64,000 nucleotides of DNA from Aquariibacter albus (GTDB lineage Bacteria > Pseudomonadota > Gammaproteobacteria > Burkholderiales > Burkholderiaceae_C), in the NCBI RefSeq assembly GCF_014145335.1, contig NZ_JACIVI010000008.1, positions 29,687 through 93,686 of the forward strand, read 5' to 3'. Every line of letters starts with the position of its first letter. The stretch's first letter is position 1. Below are positions 53,905 to 62,847 of this stretch, piece after piece. A model generated the notes under the pieces. The model was given only the letters and a program-made list of their open reading frames with translations, was not told where the DNA came from and searched no databases. Made by a program: the position numbers and the translations under genes.

Positions 53905-54732
53905 TCAGAGCTCGTCGCGCATGGCGTCCAGCACCCGCCGGAAGGCCCACAGCCCGCTGCCCAGCGACAGGCCGGCCCACAGCAGCAGGGCCAGGCCATG
54001 GCCCCAGGGCAGATGCGCCTGCAGCAGCACCCCGCGGTAGGCCTCGACGACGTGATGCAGGGGATTGGCCCAGAGCAGGCCGGCCAGGACCGGCGGCAGC
54101 TGGTCGGCGGCGTAAAAGATGGGCGTGAGGAAGAGCAGGGCGGTCAGCGCGAAGCCCAGGAACTCCGCCATGTCGGTGGCGAAGACGGCGATCAGGCTGG
54201 TCCACAGTGCCAGCCCGGCCCCCAGGACCAGGGCGCCCAGCCAGATCAGCGGCAGGGCCAGCAGCGCGGCCCCCGGTCCGCCCGCCGGGCCCCAGACGAT
54301 GCAGGCCAGGGCCAGCAGCAGCAGCCCGAGCAGGCCGGGCACGGCGCTGCTCAGCACCCGCGCCAGCGGGATCACCGCCGCCGGAAAGTTCGCGGCTTCC
54401 AGCAGCGGCTTGTCCTGGCGCAGGCTGCCGCAGGCGCGGTGCAGGCCGTCGGCCAGGGTCTGGAAGGGCAGCAGGCCGGCCAGGATAAACAGGGCGTATT
54501 CGCGCGCCTGCGTGCCGCTGCGATCGCCGTGCAGCACCAGCACGAAGACGGCCAGGTAGATCCCCAGTGTCGCCAGGGGCTGCAGCAGGGCCCAGAAGGT
54601 GCCCAGGCGGGTGCCGGCGTAGCGCGCCTTGAGCTCCCGCTGCGACAGGGCCCACAGCGGCACGGCCACGCGCCGCAGCAGGCGCAGGGTCGGACGCAGG
54701 CGCTCGGGCAGGGGGATGGCGGGGAAGCTCAT
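53905..54732 (-). CDS. ABC-2-type polysaccharide export permease (Wzm-like)
   Basis: The 275-residue permease has about six membrane helices. The cytoplasmic N-terminus 'LWALSQRELKARYAGTRLG', then 'FWALLQPLATLGIYLAVFVL', is typical of Wzm/TagG/KpsM proteins. 'PLARVLSSAVPGLLGLLLL' and 'FLTPIFYAADQLPPVLAGLL', followed by 'ANPLHHVVEAYRGVLL', complete the ABC2_membrane signature. With the Wzt-like ATPase it would export an undecaprenyl-linked glycan across the inner membrane. It is preceded by a methyltransferase gene on the same strand. Confidence 0.9.
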   Translation of the reverse strand: MSFPAIPLPERLRPTLRLLRRVAVPLWALSQRELKARYAGTRLGTFWALLQPLATLGIYLAVFVLVLHGDRSGTQAREYALFILAGLLPFQTLADGLHRACGSLRQDKPLLEAANFPAAVIPLARVLSSAVPGLLGLLLLALACIVWGPAGGPGAALLALPLIWLGALVLGAGLALWTSLIAVFATDMAEFLGFALTALLFLTPIFYAADQLPPVLAGLLWANPLHHVVEAYRGVLLQAHLPWGHGLALLLWAGLSLGSGLWAFRRVLDAMRDEL

Positions 54733-54787
54733 GGCAGCCGGGTTCAGCCGCCGCGACGGCGCGCGTGCGGCCTGGTGCGGGCAGGGC

Positions 54788-55630
54788 TCACCCGGGCTTG
54801 CGCACGAGGATCTCGACGGCCGTGATCAGCTCCAGGTAGGAGATCTCCGGCGACCAGCTCTTGCCCATGCGCTGCTCGAAGTTCAGCCAGGGCTCGAACA
54901 CGGCCTCGTAGGCCGGCTCGCGCACGTAGTGCAGCTTGAAGCCGGGTTCGAGCACCACGTCCACCAGGCTCGCAAGGTCCGGCATGACGAGCTGGTAGAC
55001 CTCGTTGAGCTTGCGCATGTCGGCCGCGTGCTGCTCGGCCAGCTCCGGGCGGGTGCGGAAATCCTGGCCGTAGAAGTCCTTGATGTAGAGCAGGCCGCCC
55101 GGCTTGAGCACCTGCCAGGCCTGGTGCAGCACGGCGCGGTAGTCCTGCGCGTGGCAGATCGATTCCAGGAAGAGCACGCGGTCGAAGCTGTTCTCGGCAT
55201 ACAGGTCGGTCAGGCGGTGGAAGTCGCCGACCCGCACCGAGACCTTGTCCGGCAGGCCCTGGGCGGCCACGCGTTTGCGGCCGGCCTGCACCTGCACTTC
55301 GGAGAGCGTCAGGGCCTCGACCGTCACGTCGCAGTGCCGTGCCAGCCAGGTGGCCGGGCCGCAGACGCCGCAGCCGGCATCCAGCACGCGCAGACCGCCA
55401 TGCAGGCGGGCGCCGTCGGCGATGTGGCGCATCAGGTCCTCGGTCGAGGCCGGCCGGCTGCCCTGGAAGATTTCGCCGAAGCCGTCGAGGTAGGCCTGGG
55501 TGTTCTCGTCGTAATACGTCCGGACGCCCGCGGTGTAGTGGCCTTCGACGGCCTGACGGGCGTCGCGGACCGGAGGCGGGGTCGTGCCGCTGCCGGGCGA
55601 CGCCTGGGCGCTGGGGGGGATGACGCTCAT
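54788..55630 (-). CDS. Class I SAM-dependent methyltransferase beside the ABC exporter
   Basis: The 280-residue methyltransferase has motif I 'VLDAGCGVCGPATWLARHC', 'EALTLSEVQVQAGRKRVAA', 'VRVGDFHRLTDLYAENSFDR' and 'QVLKPGGLLYIKDF', the arrangement of small-molecule methyltransferases related to cyclopropane-fatty-acid-synthase-like enzymes. In ABC-exported O-antigens a terminal methyl group can stop chain growth and mark the chain for Wzt, which makes that role attractive here. It precedes wzm by 55 bp. Confidence 0.85.
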   Translation of the reverse strand: MSVIPPSAQASPGSGTTPPPVRDARQAVEGHYTAGVRTYYDENTQAYLDGFGEIFQGSRPASTEDLMRHIADGARLHGGLRVLDAGCGVCGPATWLARHCDVTVEALTLSEVQVQAGRKRVAAQGLPDKVSVRVGDFHRLTDLYAENSFDRVLFLESICHAQDYRAVLHQAWQVLKPGGLLYIKDFYGQDFRTRPELAEQHAADMRKLNEVYQLVMPDLASLVDVVLEPGFKLHYVREPAYEAVFEPWLNFEQRMGKSWSPEISYLELITAVEILVRKPG

Positions 55631-55740
55631 CGGACTCCGTCCATCGGGGGAATGACCAGAAATTCCTGCCGATGGTAGCGGGCCGGCCGCAGGCCCCTTC
55701 CCCTGGTCGGCCCGGGGCCCGCGGGGGGACTTTCGTCGCC

Positions 55741-55746
55741 TAGAAT
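55741..55746 (+). promoter_or_regulatory. -10-like TAGAAT upstream of lptA
   Basis: TAGAAT lies 33 nt before the GTG at 55780 in the 149-bp gap between the divergent methyltransferase and lptA genes. No clear -35 is seen. Confidence 0.4.
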
Positions 55747-55779
55747 GGCTGCAAGATTCATGCCGAAAAGGTCCCCGAC

Positions 55780-56358
55780 GTGCGCTGTCCGCCTGCCCGC
55801 CCCTGCCATGCTGCCCGCCTCCTGCTGCCCTGCGTGCTGGTGGTCCTGGCCGGTTTCGGGCTGACGGCCCGGGCCGAGCGCGCCGACCGCCAGGCCCCGC
55901 TGGCCTTCACGGCCGACACCGCCCGGGTGGACGACCAGAAGGCCGTGCACACCCTGAGCGGCAATGTCGAGATCACCAAGGGCAGCATCGTGATCAAGGC
56001 GGCCCAGGTCGAGGTGCGCCAGGGCAAGGACGGCCACCAGATTGCCGTGGCTACCGGCGGCGCCAAGCGCGCCACCTTCCGCCAGAAGCGCGAAGGCCTG
56101 GAGGAGTTCATCGAGGGCGAGGCCGAGCGCCTGGAGTACGACAGCCGCGCCGACGCCGTGAAGCTGGTCGGCCAGGCCGTGATGCGCCGCCTGCGCGGCA
56201 GCACGGTGGCCGACGAGGTCAACGGCAGCGTGATCACCTACGACAACACCAGCGAAGTCTTCCAGGTCCAGGGCGGTGCGACCGCCGGCGGCGGCACCGG
56301 TCGCGTGCGCGGCGTGCTGACCCCCCGGGAGACCCCCGCCGCCGGGGCCGGCCGATGA
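55780..56358 (+). CDS. lptA: Lipopolysaccharide transport periplasmic protein LptA
   Basis: The 192-residue protein has a GTG start and a signal peptide ('[20 protein letters not shown]'). The OstA-like beta-jellyroll part includes '[20 protein letters not shown]', '[19 protein letters not shown]' and '[12 protein letters not shown]'-like strands near the C-terminus. LptA bridges the periplasm in LPS export between LptC and LptD. It overlaps lptB by ATGA. lptC, usually just upstream in this order, is not present here; the methyltransferase and exporter genes occupy that position. Confidence 0.93.
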   Translation: MRCPPARPCHAARLLLPCVLVVLAGFGLTARAERADRQAPLAFTADTARVDDQKAVHTLSGNVEITKGSIVIKAAQVEVRQGKDGHQIAVATGGAKRATFRQKREGLEEFIEGEAERLEYDSRADAVKLVGQAVMRRLRGSTVADEVNGSVITYDNTSEVFQVQGGATAGGGTGRVRGVLTPRETPAAGAGR

Positions 56359-57143
56359 CGGCCGTCGCGCTGGAGCAGGCCCCGGCGGCCTCCGCGGCCG
56401 CGCCCAGCCGCCTGCAGGCCCGCGGCCTGCACAAGCGCTACGGCCCGCGCACGGTGGTCAAGGAAGTGCATCTGGCCGTCGATGGCGGCGAGGTGGTCGG
56501 CCTGCTCGGCCCCAACGGCGCCGGCAAGACGACCAGCTTCTACATGATCGTCGGCCTGGTGCGCGCCGACGGCGGCGAGATCCAGCTCGACGGCCAGCGC
56601 ATCGAGCGCCTGCCCATCCACCGTCGCGCGCGCATGGGGCTGTCCTACCTGCCGCAGGAGGCCTCGATCTTCCGCCGCCTGACGGTCGAGCAGAACATCC
56701 GCGCGGTGCTGGAGCTGCAGCTCGACGCAGCCGGCAAGCCCTGGCCCGAAGCCCGCATCCAGGACAAGCTCGACAGCCTGCTGCATGAGCTCTCGATCGA
56801 TGGCCTGCGCGACCTGCCCGCGCCGGCCCTGTCGGGCGGCGAGCGCCGCCGCGTCGAGATCGCCCGCGCGCTGGCCACCCAGCCCCGCTTCATCCTGCTC
56901 GACGAGCCCTTCGCCGGCGTCGACCCGATCGCCGTGATCGAGATCCAGCGCATCATCGGCTTCCTCAAGTCGCGCGGCATCGGCGTGCTGATCACCGACC
57001 ACAACGTGCGCGAGACCCTGGGCATCTGCGACCGCGCCTACATCATCAGCGAAGGCCGTGTGCTGGCCGAAGGCCGGCCCGGGGAGATCGTCGAGAACGC
57101 CGACGTGCGCAAGGTCTACCTCGGCGAGCACTTCCGCATGTGA
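56355..57143 (+). CDS. lptB: LPS export ABC transporter ATP-binding protein LptB
   Basis: The 262-residue ATPase has Walker A '[17 protein letters not shown]', Q-loop and '[20 protein letters not shown]', signature '[15 protein letters not shown]', Walker B '[16 protein letters not shown]', and His-switch '[13 protein letters not shown]', all diagnostic of LptB. It powers LPS extraction with LptFG. An N-terminal ~20-residue Ala-rich extension is present. It is coupled to lptA and followed 106 bp later by rpoN, the canonical lptA–lptB–rpoN order. Confidence 0.97.
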   Translation: MTAVALEQAPAASAAAPSRLQARGLHKRYGPRTVVKEVHLAVDGGEVVGLLGPNGAGKTTSFYMIVGLVRADGGEIQLDGQRIERLPIHRRARMGLSYLPQEASIFRRLTVEQNIRAVLELQLDAAGKPWPEARIQDKLDSLLHELSIDGLRDLPAPALSGGERRRVEIARALATQPRFILLDEPFAGVDPIAVIEIQRIIGFLKSRGIGVLITDHNVRETLGICDRAYIISEGRVLAEGRPGEIVENADVRKVYLGEHFRM

Positions 57144-57249
57144 GTGCGGCCCCGCCGTCCCTGCACCCCCCGTCTGTTTTGCCCGCCCCGATCCGCGCCC
57201 CGGCTTCCCCCGCGACCGCTGCCCCGACCGTCTCCGTTTCCGACCGCGC

Positions 57250-58845
57250 ATGAAGCCCTCCCTCCAGGTTCGCCTTTCGCAGCACCTTGCGCTGACCCCG
57301 CAGCTGCAGCAGTCGATCCGTCTGCTGCAGCTCTCGACGCTGGAGCTGCACCAGGAAGTCGAGCAGATGCTGGAGGCCAACCCCTTCCTCGAAGTCGACG
57401 AAGAGGCGCCGAACGCCTACGAGCTCTCCAGCACCCCGCTGGCCGAGCGCAGCACCGCCGCCGAGCGCAGCGACGAGCCCTGGGACGGCCCCGGCAGCTC
57501 AGGCTCGGAGGCTGAGCCCGAACCCGCCGGCGCCGACACCATGGAATTCGGCGCGACCGAGCGCGAGGACTGGGAGAACGGCACCGAGCGCGAGGACTTC
57601 GACGGCATCGGCGAGACGCCGATGAGCGCCTCCGCCAGCAGCGGCCCGGCGCCCGAGGGCGACGAGCTCGACCCCGGCGAGCGCAACACCGTCGCGCCCA
57701 GCCTGCAGGAACACCTGCGCGAGCAGCTGCTCGGCATGCGCCTGTCACCCGAGGACCGCGCGGCGGTGATGGTGCTGATCGAGTCGCTCAACGAGGACGG
57801 CTACCTGGCCGACCCATTGGAAGACATCGCCACCGCGCTGGCCGGCGGCGAGCCCGACCCCGAGGACCCGGACGCCTGCGCGGCCCACGAGGAAGCCCGC
57901 GAGCTGCTGCTCGACCGCCTGCGCTGCGCGCTGCGCTGGCTGCACAGCCTGGAGCCCTGCGGCGTCGGCGCCCGCGACCTCGCCGAATGCCTGGTGCTGC
58001 AGCTGCGGCAGAAGCCGCGCAGCGAGGCGCAGGTCATCGCCATCCTCGTCGCCAAGCACCATCTGGAGCTGCTGGCCCGCCGCGACACCCGCAAGCTGAC
58101 CGCCGCCACCGGCGCCGACGAGGCCCTGTTGCGCGAGGCCCAGGCCCTGATCCGCAGCTGCGAGCCCAAGCCCGGCCGGCCCTTCACCAAGGCCGAGGCC
58201 AACATCGTCGTGCCCGACGTGATCGTGCAGAAGGTCGGCCGCGGCTGGAAGGTCGTGCTCAACCCCGACGTGATGCCCAAGCTGCGCATCAACGACCTCT
58301 ACGCCCAGGCCCTGCGCCAGCACCGCGGCGGACGCGGTGGCGGCGGCGGCGGCGAGGGCGCGCCCGCGCTCAGCGCGCGGCTTCAGGAGGCGCGCTGGTT
58401 CATGAAGAACATCCTGCAGCGCTTCGACACCATCCAGCGCGTCAGCCAGGCCATCGTCGAGCGGCAGAAGAACTTCTTCAGCCACGGCGCGATCGCGATG
58501 AAGCCGCTGGTGCTGCGCGAGATCGCCGACGAGCTCGGCCTGCACGAATCCACCATCAGCCGCGTGACCACGGCCAAGTACATGGCCACGCCCTACGGCA
58601 CCTTCGAGCTGAAGTACTTCTTCGGCAGCTCGCTCAACACCGAGGCCGGCGGCAATGCCTCCAGCACCGCGGTGCGTGCGCTCATCAAGCAGCTCGTCGC
58701 GGCCGAGGACCCGGGCAAGCCGCTGTCCGACAGCCAGATCAGCCAGATGCTCGAAGAGCAGGGCATCCAGGTCGCCCGCCGCACCGTCGCGAAGTACCGC
58801 GAGGCCCTCAAGATCGCCCCCGCCAACCTGCGCAAGGCCCTGTGA
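57250..58845 (+). CDS. rpoN: RNA polymerase sigma-54 factor
   Basis: The 531-residue sigma-54 has region I 'LSQHLALTPQLQQSIRLLQL' with the Gln-rich activator-responsive helix and an acidic region II. The core-binding and HTH part is 'KNFFSHGAIAMKPLVLREIA', 'LGLHESTISRVTTAKYMATP', and the C-terminal RpoN box is 'ARRTVAKYREAL', which reads the -24 element. Partner enhancer-binding proteins are not in the window. The stop overlaps the next start (GTGA). Confidence 0.97.
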   Translation: MKPSLQVRLSQHLALTPQLQQSIRLLQLSTLELHQEVEQMLEANPFLEVDEEAPNAYELSSTPLAERSTAAERSDEPWDGPGSSGSEAEPEPAGADTMEFGATEREDWENGTEREDFDGIGETPMSASASSGPAPEGDELDPGERNTVAPSLQEHLREQLLGMRLSPEDRAAVMVLIESLNEDGYLADPLEDIATALAGGEPDPEDPDACAAHEEARELLLDRLRCALRWLHSLEPCGVGARDLAECLVLQLRQKPRSEAQVIAILVAKHHLELLARRDTRKLTAATGADEALLREAQALIRSCEPKPGRPFTKAEANIVVPDVIVQKVGRGWKVVLNPDVMPKLRINDLYAQALRQHRGGRGGGGGGEGAPALSARLQEARWFMKNILQRFDTIQRVSQAIVERQKNFFSHGAIAMKPLVLREIADELGLHESTISRVTTAKYMATPYGTFELKYFFGSSLNTEAGGNASSTAVRALIKQLVAAEDPGKPLSDSQISQMLEEQGIQVARRTVAKYREALKIAPANLRKAL

Positions 58846-60410
58846 ACCGTCCCGATCCCCGGGGCCGCCGCGACGGCGCCGCCCCCCAGGCCACGTCGCG
58901 TGGCCCCGCCCATCCAGGCCACGACGGTCGCCCCCAGCGTCCCCCGCAGGACCGTCCCCGCGCCCAGGCCCCGGCCCGCGACCCGGCCGACGTCCAGGGC
59001 CTCTTCCTGCCCTGCGCCGCCGGCGTGGAAGCCCTGCTGCTCGAAGAGGTGCAGCGACTGTGCCCCCGGGCTCATGGGCTGAGCCGCCGCGGCGGCGTGG
59101 CCCTGCCGCGAGGCCGCGAGGCCGAGGCCATGACGCTCAACCTGCACAGTCGCCTGGCCCAGCGCGTGCTGTGGACGGTGGCCCATGCGCCCTACCGCGA
59201 CGAGGAGGACATCTACGCCCTCGGCCGCAGCGTCGACTGGTCGGCCTGGATCACCCCGCGCGAGACCCTGCGCGTCGATGTGAGCGCGCAGCGCTCGCCG
59301 CTGCAGAGCATCAAGTTCGCCGCCCTCGTGATCAAGGATGCCGTCTGCGACCAGCAGCGCCAGCAGTTCGGTGAGCGCTCCGACGTCGAGACCCGCTGGC
59401 CCGACCTGCCGCTGCTGCTGCATCTCGGCCCCGAGGAGGCCACGCTCTACGTCGACACCTCGGGCGAGGCCCTGTTCAAGCGCGGCTGGCGCCAGGACCA
59501 GGGCGAAGCCCCGCTCAAGGAAACGCTGGCCGCCGCCATGCTGGCCGCCGCCGGCTGGCAGGGCCGCGAACAGGATGGCCCGCTGCTCGACCCGGTCTGC
59601 GGCAGCGGCACCATCGCCATCGAGGCGGCCCAGCTTGCCTGCGGCATCGCGCCCGGCCTGCAGCGCCGCTTCGCCTTCGAGCGCCTGCTGCCCTTCCGCG
59701 AGGCGCGTGTCGCCGAGGCCTGGCGCACGCTGCGCGGCGAGGCGGTGGCGGCCGTCCACGCCCCCGCCGTGCAGGTCTATGCCGGCGACGTGTCCTTCCG
59801 CATGAGCGACTTTGCGCTGCGCAATGCCCAGCGAGCGGGCGTGCTCGGCACCGCATCCACCGGCGGCCGGGCCGCGCTGGAGATCAAGACCGCCGACGCC
59901 CTGCAGCGCATGCCGCCGGCAGCCGCCGGCACCCTGATGCTGAACCCGCCCTACGGCGAACGCATCGACCCCAAGGGCACCGGCTCCCTGCGCCGCGAGG
60001 ACGCCGGCCCGGCCACCGGCTGGGGCCGGCCCGATCCGCGCACGGCCCGCCGCGGCGCCGCCGAACGCCTGGGCTGGGACGCGGCCTCCCGCGAGGACGA
60101 AGCCTACGGCGGCGGCCTGCCGCCACCCGCCGTGCGCGCCGCCCGCGAAGCCTTCGAGGGCGGCGGCAGCGCCGAGGATTTCTTCGCCCGCCTGGCCACG
60201 CACTGGAAGCGCCACTACGCCGGCTGGACGGCCTGGCTGCTCAGCCCCGATCCCCAGCTTGCCCGCGCGCTGCGGCTGAAGGAAAGCCGCCGCGTGCCGA
60301 TGTGGAACGGCCCCATCGAATGCCGGCTGATGCGCTTCGACCTGATCGCCGGCTCGGCCCGCGCGCCGCGCGAGCCGGGGCCGGACGCCGCCCCGCCTGC
60401 CGGGGCCTGA
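58842..60410 (+). CDS. THUMP-domain class I rRNA methyltransferase (RlmL-like)
   Basis: The 522-residue protein has a GTG start overlapping the rpoN stop. A ~50-residue basic, Pro/Arg/Gln-rich N-terminal extension precedes the THUMP region ('LFLPCAAGVEALLLEEVQRL', 'INLHSRLAQRVLW'-like, 'LYVDTSGEALFKRGWRQDQG'). The methyltransferase core has 'LLDPVCGSGTIAIEAAQLAC' and the NPPY motif 'LMLNPPYGERID', followed by a low-complexity insert. RlmL N-terminal halves methylate 23S rRNA G2445 at N2. The fused RlmK half of enterobacterial RlmKL is absent. Confidence 0.88.
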   Translation: MNRPDPRGRRDGAAPQATSRGPAHPGHDGRPQRPPQDRPRAQAPARDPADVQGLFLPCAAGVEALLLEEVQRLCPRAHGLSRRGGVALPRGREAEAMTLNLHSRLAQRVLWTVAHAPYRDEEDIYALGRSVDWSAWITPRETLRVDVSAQRSPLQSIKFAALVIKDAVCDQQRQQFGERSDVETRWPDLPLLLHLGPEEATLYVDTSGEALFKRGWRQDQGEAPLKETLAAAMLAAAGWQGREQDGPLLDPVCGSGTIAIEAAQLACGIAPGLQRRFAFERLLPFREARVAEAWRTLRGEAVAAVHAPAVQVYAGDVSFRMSDFALRNAQRAGVLGTASTGGRAALEIKTADALQRMPPAAAGTLMLNPPYGERIDPKGTGSLRREDAGPATGWGRPDPRTARRGAAERLGWDAASREDEAYGGGLPPPAVRAAREAFEGGGSAEDFFARLATHWKRHYAGWTAWLLSPDPQLARALRLKESRRVPMWNGPIECRLMRFDLIAGSARAPREPGPDAAPPAGA

Positions 60411-60447
60411 AGCGCGCCGCGGCGCTCAGGCCGCAAGGGCGGCCGCC

Positions 60448-61518
60448 TCAGGGCACCAGGGCCAGGAAGAGGAAGGCCGCGAACAACACCAGGTGCACCG
60501 CGCCCTGCATCACCGTCGTGCGGCCGGTGCCCAGGGTCATGCCGCTGACGACGAAGGTCAGCAGCAGCAGCACCAGGTCCTTGGGGGCCAGGCCCAGCAC
60601 CAGCGGCAGCTCCAGCCACCAGGCGGCGGCCACCACGGCCGGGATCGTCAGCCCGATGCTGGCCAGGGCCGAGCCCAGCGCCAGGTTCATGCTGGTCTGC
60701 AGCCGGTCGGCGCGCGCGGCGCGCACGGCGGCCCAGGTCTCGGGCAGCAGCACCAGCATCGCGATCGCGATGCCGATCACCGCCTTGGGCGCGCCGGCCG
60801 AGGCCACCAGGCCCTCCAGCGTCGGCGAGAGCTGCTTGGCCAGGCCCACCACCGACACCAGCGCGACCAGCAGCAGGCCGAAGCTCGCCCAGGCCGCCGC
60901 CGTGCTGGGCGGCGCGGCATGGGCATGCTCGTCGTGCTGGCGGGTCGGCGGCAGGAAGTAGTCGCGGTGCCGCACCGTCTGCACGAACACGAAGATCGCC
61001 CACAGCACCAGCGAGGACACGCCGGCAAAGGCCAGCTGCGACAGCGTGTAGGTGCCGCCCGGCGAACTCGTCGTGAAGCTCGGCAGCACCAGCGACAGCC
61101 CGGCCAGCACGACCAGGGCGGCCAGCGAGGAGGTCGCGCCATCGAGCTGGAAGCTCTGCTCATGGTGATGCAGGCCGCCCACCAGCACGCACAGGCCCAC
61201 CACCCCGGTGCCGATGATCATCACCGCCGCGAAGATGGTGTCACGCGGCAGCGTGGCCGTGTCCGGCCCGCCGGCCAGCATCATCGAGACGATCAGCGCC
61301 ACCTCGATCACCGTCACCGCCACCGCCAGCACCAGGGTCCCGAAGGGCTCGCCCACCCGGTGCGCGACCACCTCCGCATGGTGGACCGCCGCGATCACCG
61401 CCCCGATCAGCGCCGCCGCACAGACCGTCAGCAGCAGCGGCCCGGCCGGGCCGAAGCCCAGGGCCAGGCCCAGCAGGGCCAGGGCGGCGAGGGGGAGGGC
61501 GAGGGGCCAGTGGTGCAT
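60448..61518 (-). CDS. chaA: Calcium/sodium:proton antiporter, ChaA-type
   Basis: The 356-residue CaCA-superfamily protein starts at the ATG at 61518. It has about 10–11 membrane helices; the duplicated alpha-repeat motifs are 'GTLVLAVAVTVIEVALIVSM' and 'ALPETWAAV'-like 'VLLPETWAAVRAARADRLQT' with 'NLALGSALASIGLTIPAVV'. A His-rich loop ('HDEHAHAA') is present mid-protein. ChaA exchanges Ca2+, Na+ or K+ for protons at the inner membrane. It is convergent with the rRNA methyltransferase gene; a 6-bp hairpin (60429–60444) without a T-tract lies between them. Confidence 0.9.
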   Translation of the reverse strand: MHHWPLALPLAALALLGLALGFGPAGPLLLTVCAAALIGAVIAAVHHAEVVAHRVGEPFGTLVLAVAVTVIEVALIVSMMLAGGPDTATLPRDTIFAAVMIIGTGVVGLCVLVGGLHHHEQSFQLDGATSSLAALVVLAGLSLVLPSFTTSSPGGTYTLSQLAFAGVSSLVLWAIFVFVQTVRHRDYFLPPTRQHDEHAHAAPPSTAAAWASFGLLLVALVSVVGLAKQLSPTLEGLVASAGAPKAVIGIAIAMLVLLPETWAAVRAARADRLQTSMNLALGSALASIGLTIPAVVAAAWWLELPLVLGLAPKDLVLLLLTFVVSGMTLGTGRTTVMQGAVHLVLFAAFLFLALVP

Positions 61519-61663
61519 GGGGGTGGGTTCTTTCAGGTCGCAGGTGGCGCTAGGCGCGGGGACGAACAGGAAGCTGGAGCTGTTCTCCTTCCCGATGTTC
61601 CCTGAACTTGCCAGGCACGGTAAGGACACATCAGGTGGGCGCGCGATCCGATGCCCGAATTTT

Positions 61664-61675
61664 CATGAGCTCATG
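61664..61675. promoter_or_regulatory. 12-bp palindrome CATGAGCTCATG
   Basis: A perfect palindrome in the region (61519–61764) between chaA and the XRE–ImmA gene, 90 bp before the latter. It could be a regulator site. The rest of that region holds only the promoter/dyad listed separately. Confidence 0.35.
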
Positions 61676-61716
61676 GGTCCGTCAAGAGACACCCAACCAG
61701 AGGGGGTTCTTTTGGG

Positions 61717-61750
61717 TTGACAAAATCTCATACAGAATAAAATTCGTCAA
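61717..61750 (+). promoter_or_regulatory. Promoter with overlapping dyad upstream of the XRE–ImmA/IrrE gene
   Basis: TTGACA (61717–61722, perfect -35) is followed after 15 bp by TAAAAT (61738–61743, -10). The outer bases TTGAC…GTCAA (61717–61721 and 61746–61750) form an inverted repeat spanning the promoter, with partial symmetry inside. This is the arrangement expected of an autorepressing XRE protein. AAAGAGGG (61753–61760) is the ribosome-binding site. Confidence 0.65.
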
Positions 61751-61764
61751 CTAAAGAGGGCACG

Positions 61765-62835
61765 ATGATTCACGATCGAATCCGCCGTGCGCGTTTGCTG
61801 AGAGGTCTGAGCCTGGAGGCGCTCGCGCAGAGCCTCGGCGACATCAGCAAGCAGGCCCTGAGCAAGTACGAGAAGGGCGGTCCGCCGCCCAACTCCACCC
61901 GGTTGCTCCAACTGGCCAAGGCGCTGTCCGTCAAGCCTGAGTACTTCTTCCGATCGGATGCGGTGCAGCTGTCGGCGCTGGAGTTCCGCAAGCTCGCCAG
62001 CATGTCGCAGAAGCGCCAGGACCAGATCGGCGAACAGATGCGCGACCATCTGGAGCGCTACGTCAGTCTGGAGCGCTGCTTCGATCCTGACGTGGCGGCG
62101 CAGGTTGCGCAACAGCCCCCGCGCGTGTTCGTCGTGCGCAGCTTCGACGAGGCAGAGGCCGCTGCTGAGCAGCTTCGCTCGCAGTGGGCTATCGGCGGCG
62201 ACGCCATCGCGCATCTGGCCGAACTGCTGGAAGAGCACGGCATCAAGGTGGCGCTGCTGGACGACCATGACGGATTCGACGGCGCCTGCGCCGCCACGCA
62301 TGACGAGCAACACGTGCTAATCGCACTGAACGGCAGCCGGTCCGGCGAGCGCATCCGCTTCACCGCCGCCCACGAGCTGGGCCACTGGGTGATGGACCTG
62401 CCCGCCGACATGCCCGAGAAGGACAAGGAGACCTGCTGCCACCGGTTTGCGGGCGCCTTCCTGTATCCGGCCGACCGCGTTCGGGCCGACTTCGGCAGCC
62501 ACTGCCGATCCAGGGTCGTGGCGATCGAGCTGCTGAATGCCAAGCGCCGCTACGGCGTCTCGATGGCGGTGGCCCTGCGCCGTCTGAAGGACCTGGGCCT
62601 GATCACCGACGCGGGCTACACGGGCATGAACATGCAGTTCTCGGCCAATGGCTGGCGCAAGGCCGAGCCTGAGCCTTTGCTGGCTGAACAGCCGCGTCGC
62701 TTCGAGTCCATGGTCTACCGGGCCTTGGCCGAAGACCTGATCAGCCTGCCGCGCGCGGCTGAGCTCCTGCGCTCCTCTGCGTCGGAACTCGACCCGGGCT
62801 TGGCACGGTTGCACACGGCACCGCTGGCGATCTGA
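61765..62835 (+). CDS. XRE-family HTH / ImmA-IrrE metallopeptidase protein
   Basis: The 356-residue protein joins an N-terminal XRE helix-turn-helix (residues ~5–60, 'RGLSLEALAQSLGDISKQAL', 'KYEKGG') to an ImmA/IrrE (COG2856) zinc-protease domain with 'AAHELGHW' (HELGH at 203–207). Known relatives cleave or antagonise repressors, or act as antitoxins. The last ~70 residues ('RRFESMVYRALAEDLISLPR') match the C-terminal helical part of the antitoxin-like group. A PIN-domain gene lies convergently 12 bp downstream. GC is lower than in the core genes. Confidence 0.92.
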   Translation: MIHDRIRRARLLRGLSLEALAQSLGDISKQALSKYEKGGPPPNSTRLLQLAKALSVKPEYFFRSDAVQLSALEFRKLASMSQKRQDQIGEQMRDHLERYVSLERCFDPDVAAQVAQQPPRVFVVRSFDEAEAAAEQLRSQWAIGGDAIAHLAELLEEHGIKVALLDDHDGFDGACAATHDEQHVLIALNGSRSGERIRFTAAHELGHWVMDLPADMPEKDKETCCHRFAGAFLYPADRVRADFGSHCRSRVVAIELLNAKRRYGVSMAVALRRLKDLGLITDAGYTGMNMQFSANGWRKAEPEPLLAEQPRRFESMVYRALAEDLISLPRAAELLRSSASELDPGLARLHTAPLAI

Positions 62836-62847
62836 CAGGCCGCTGGT

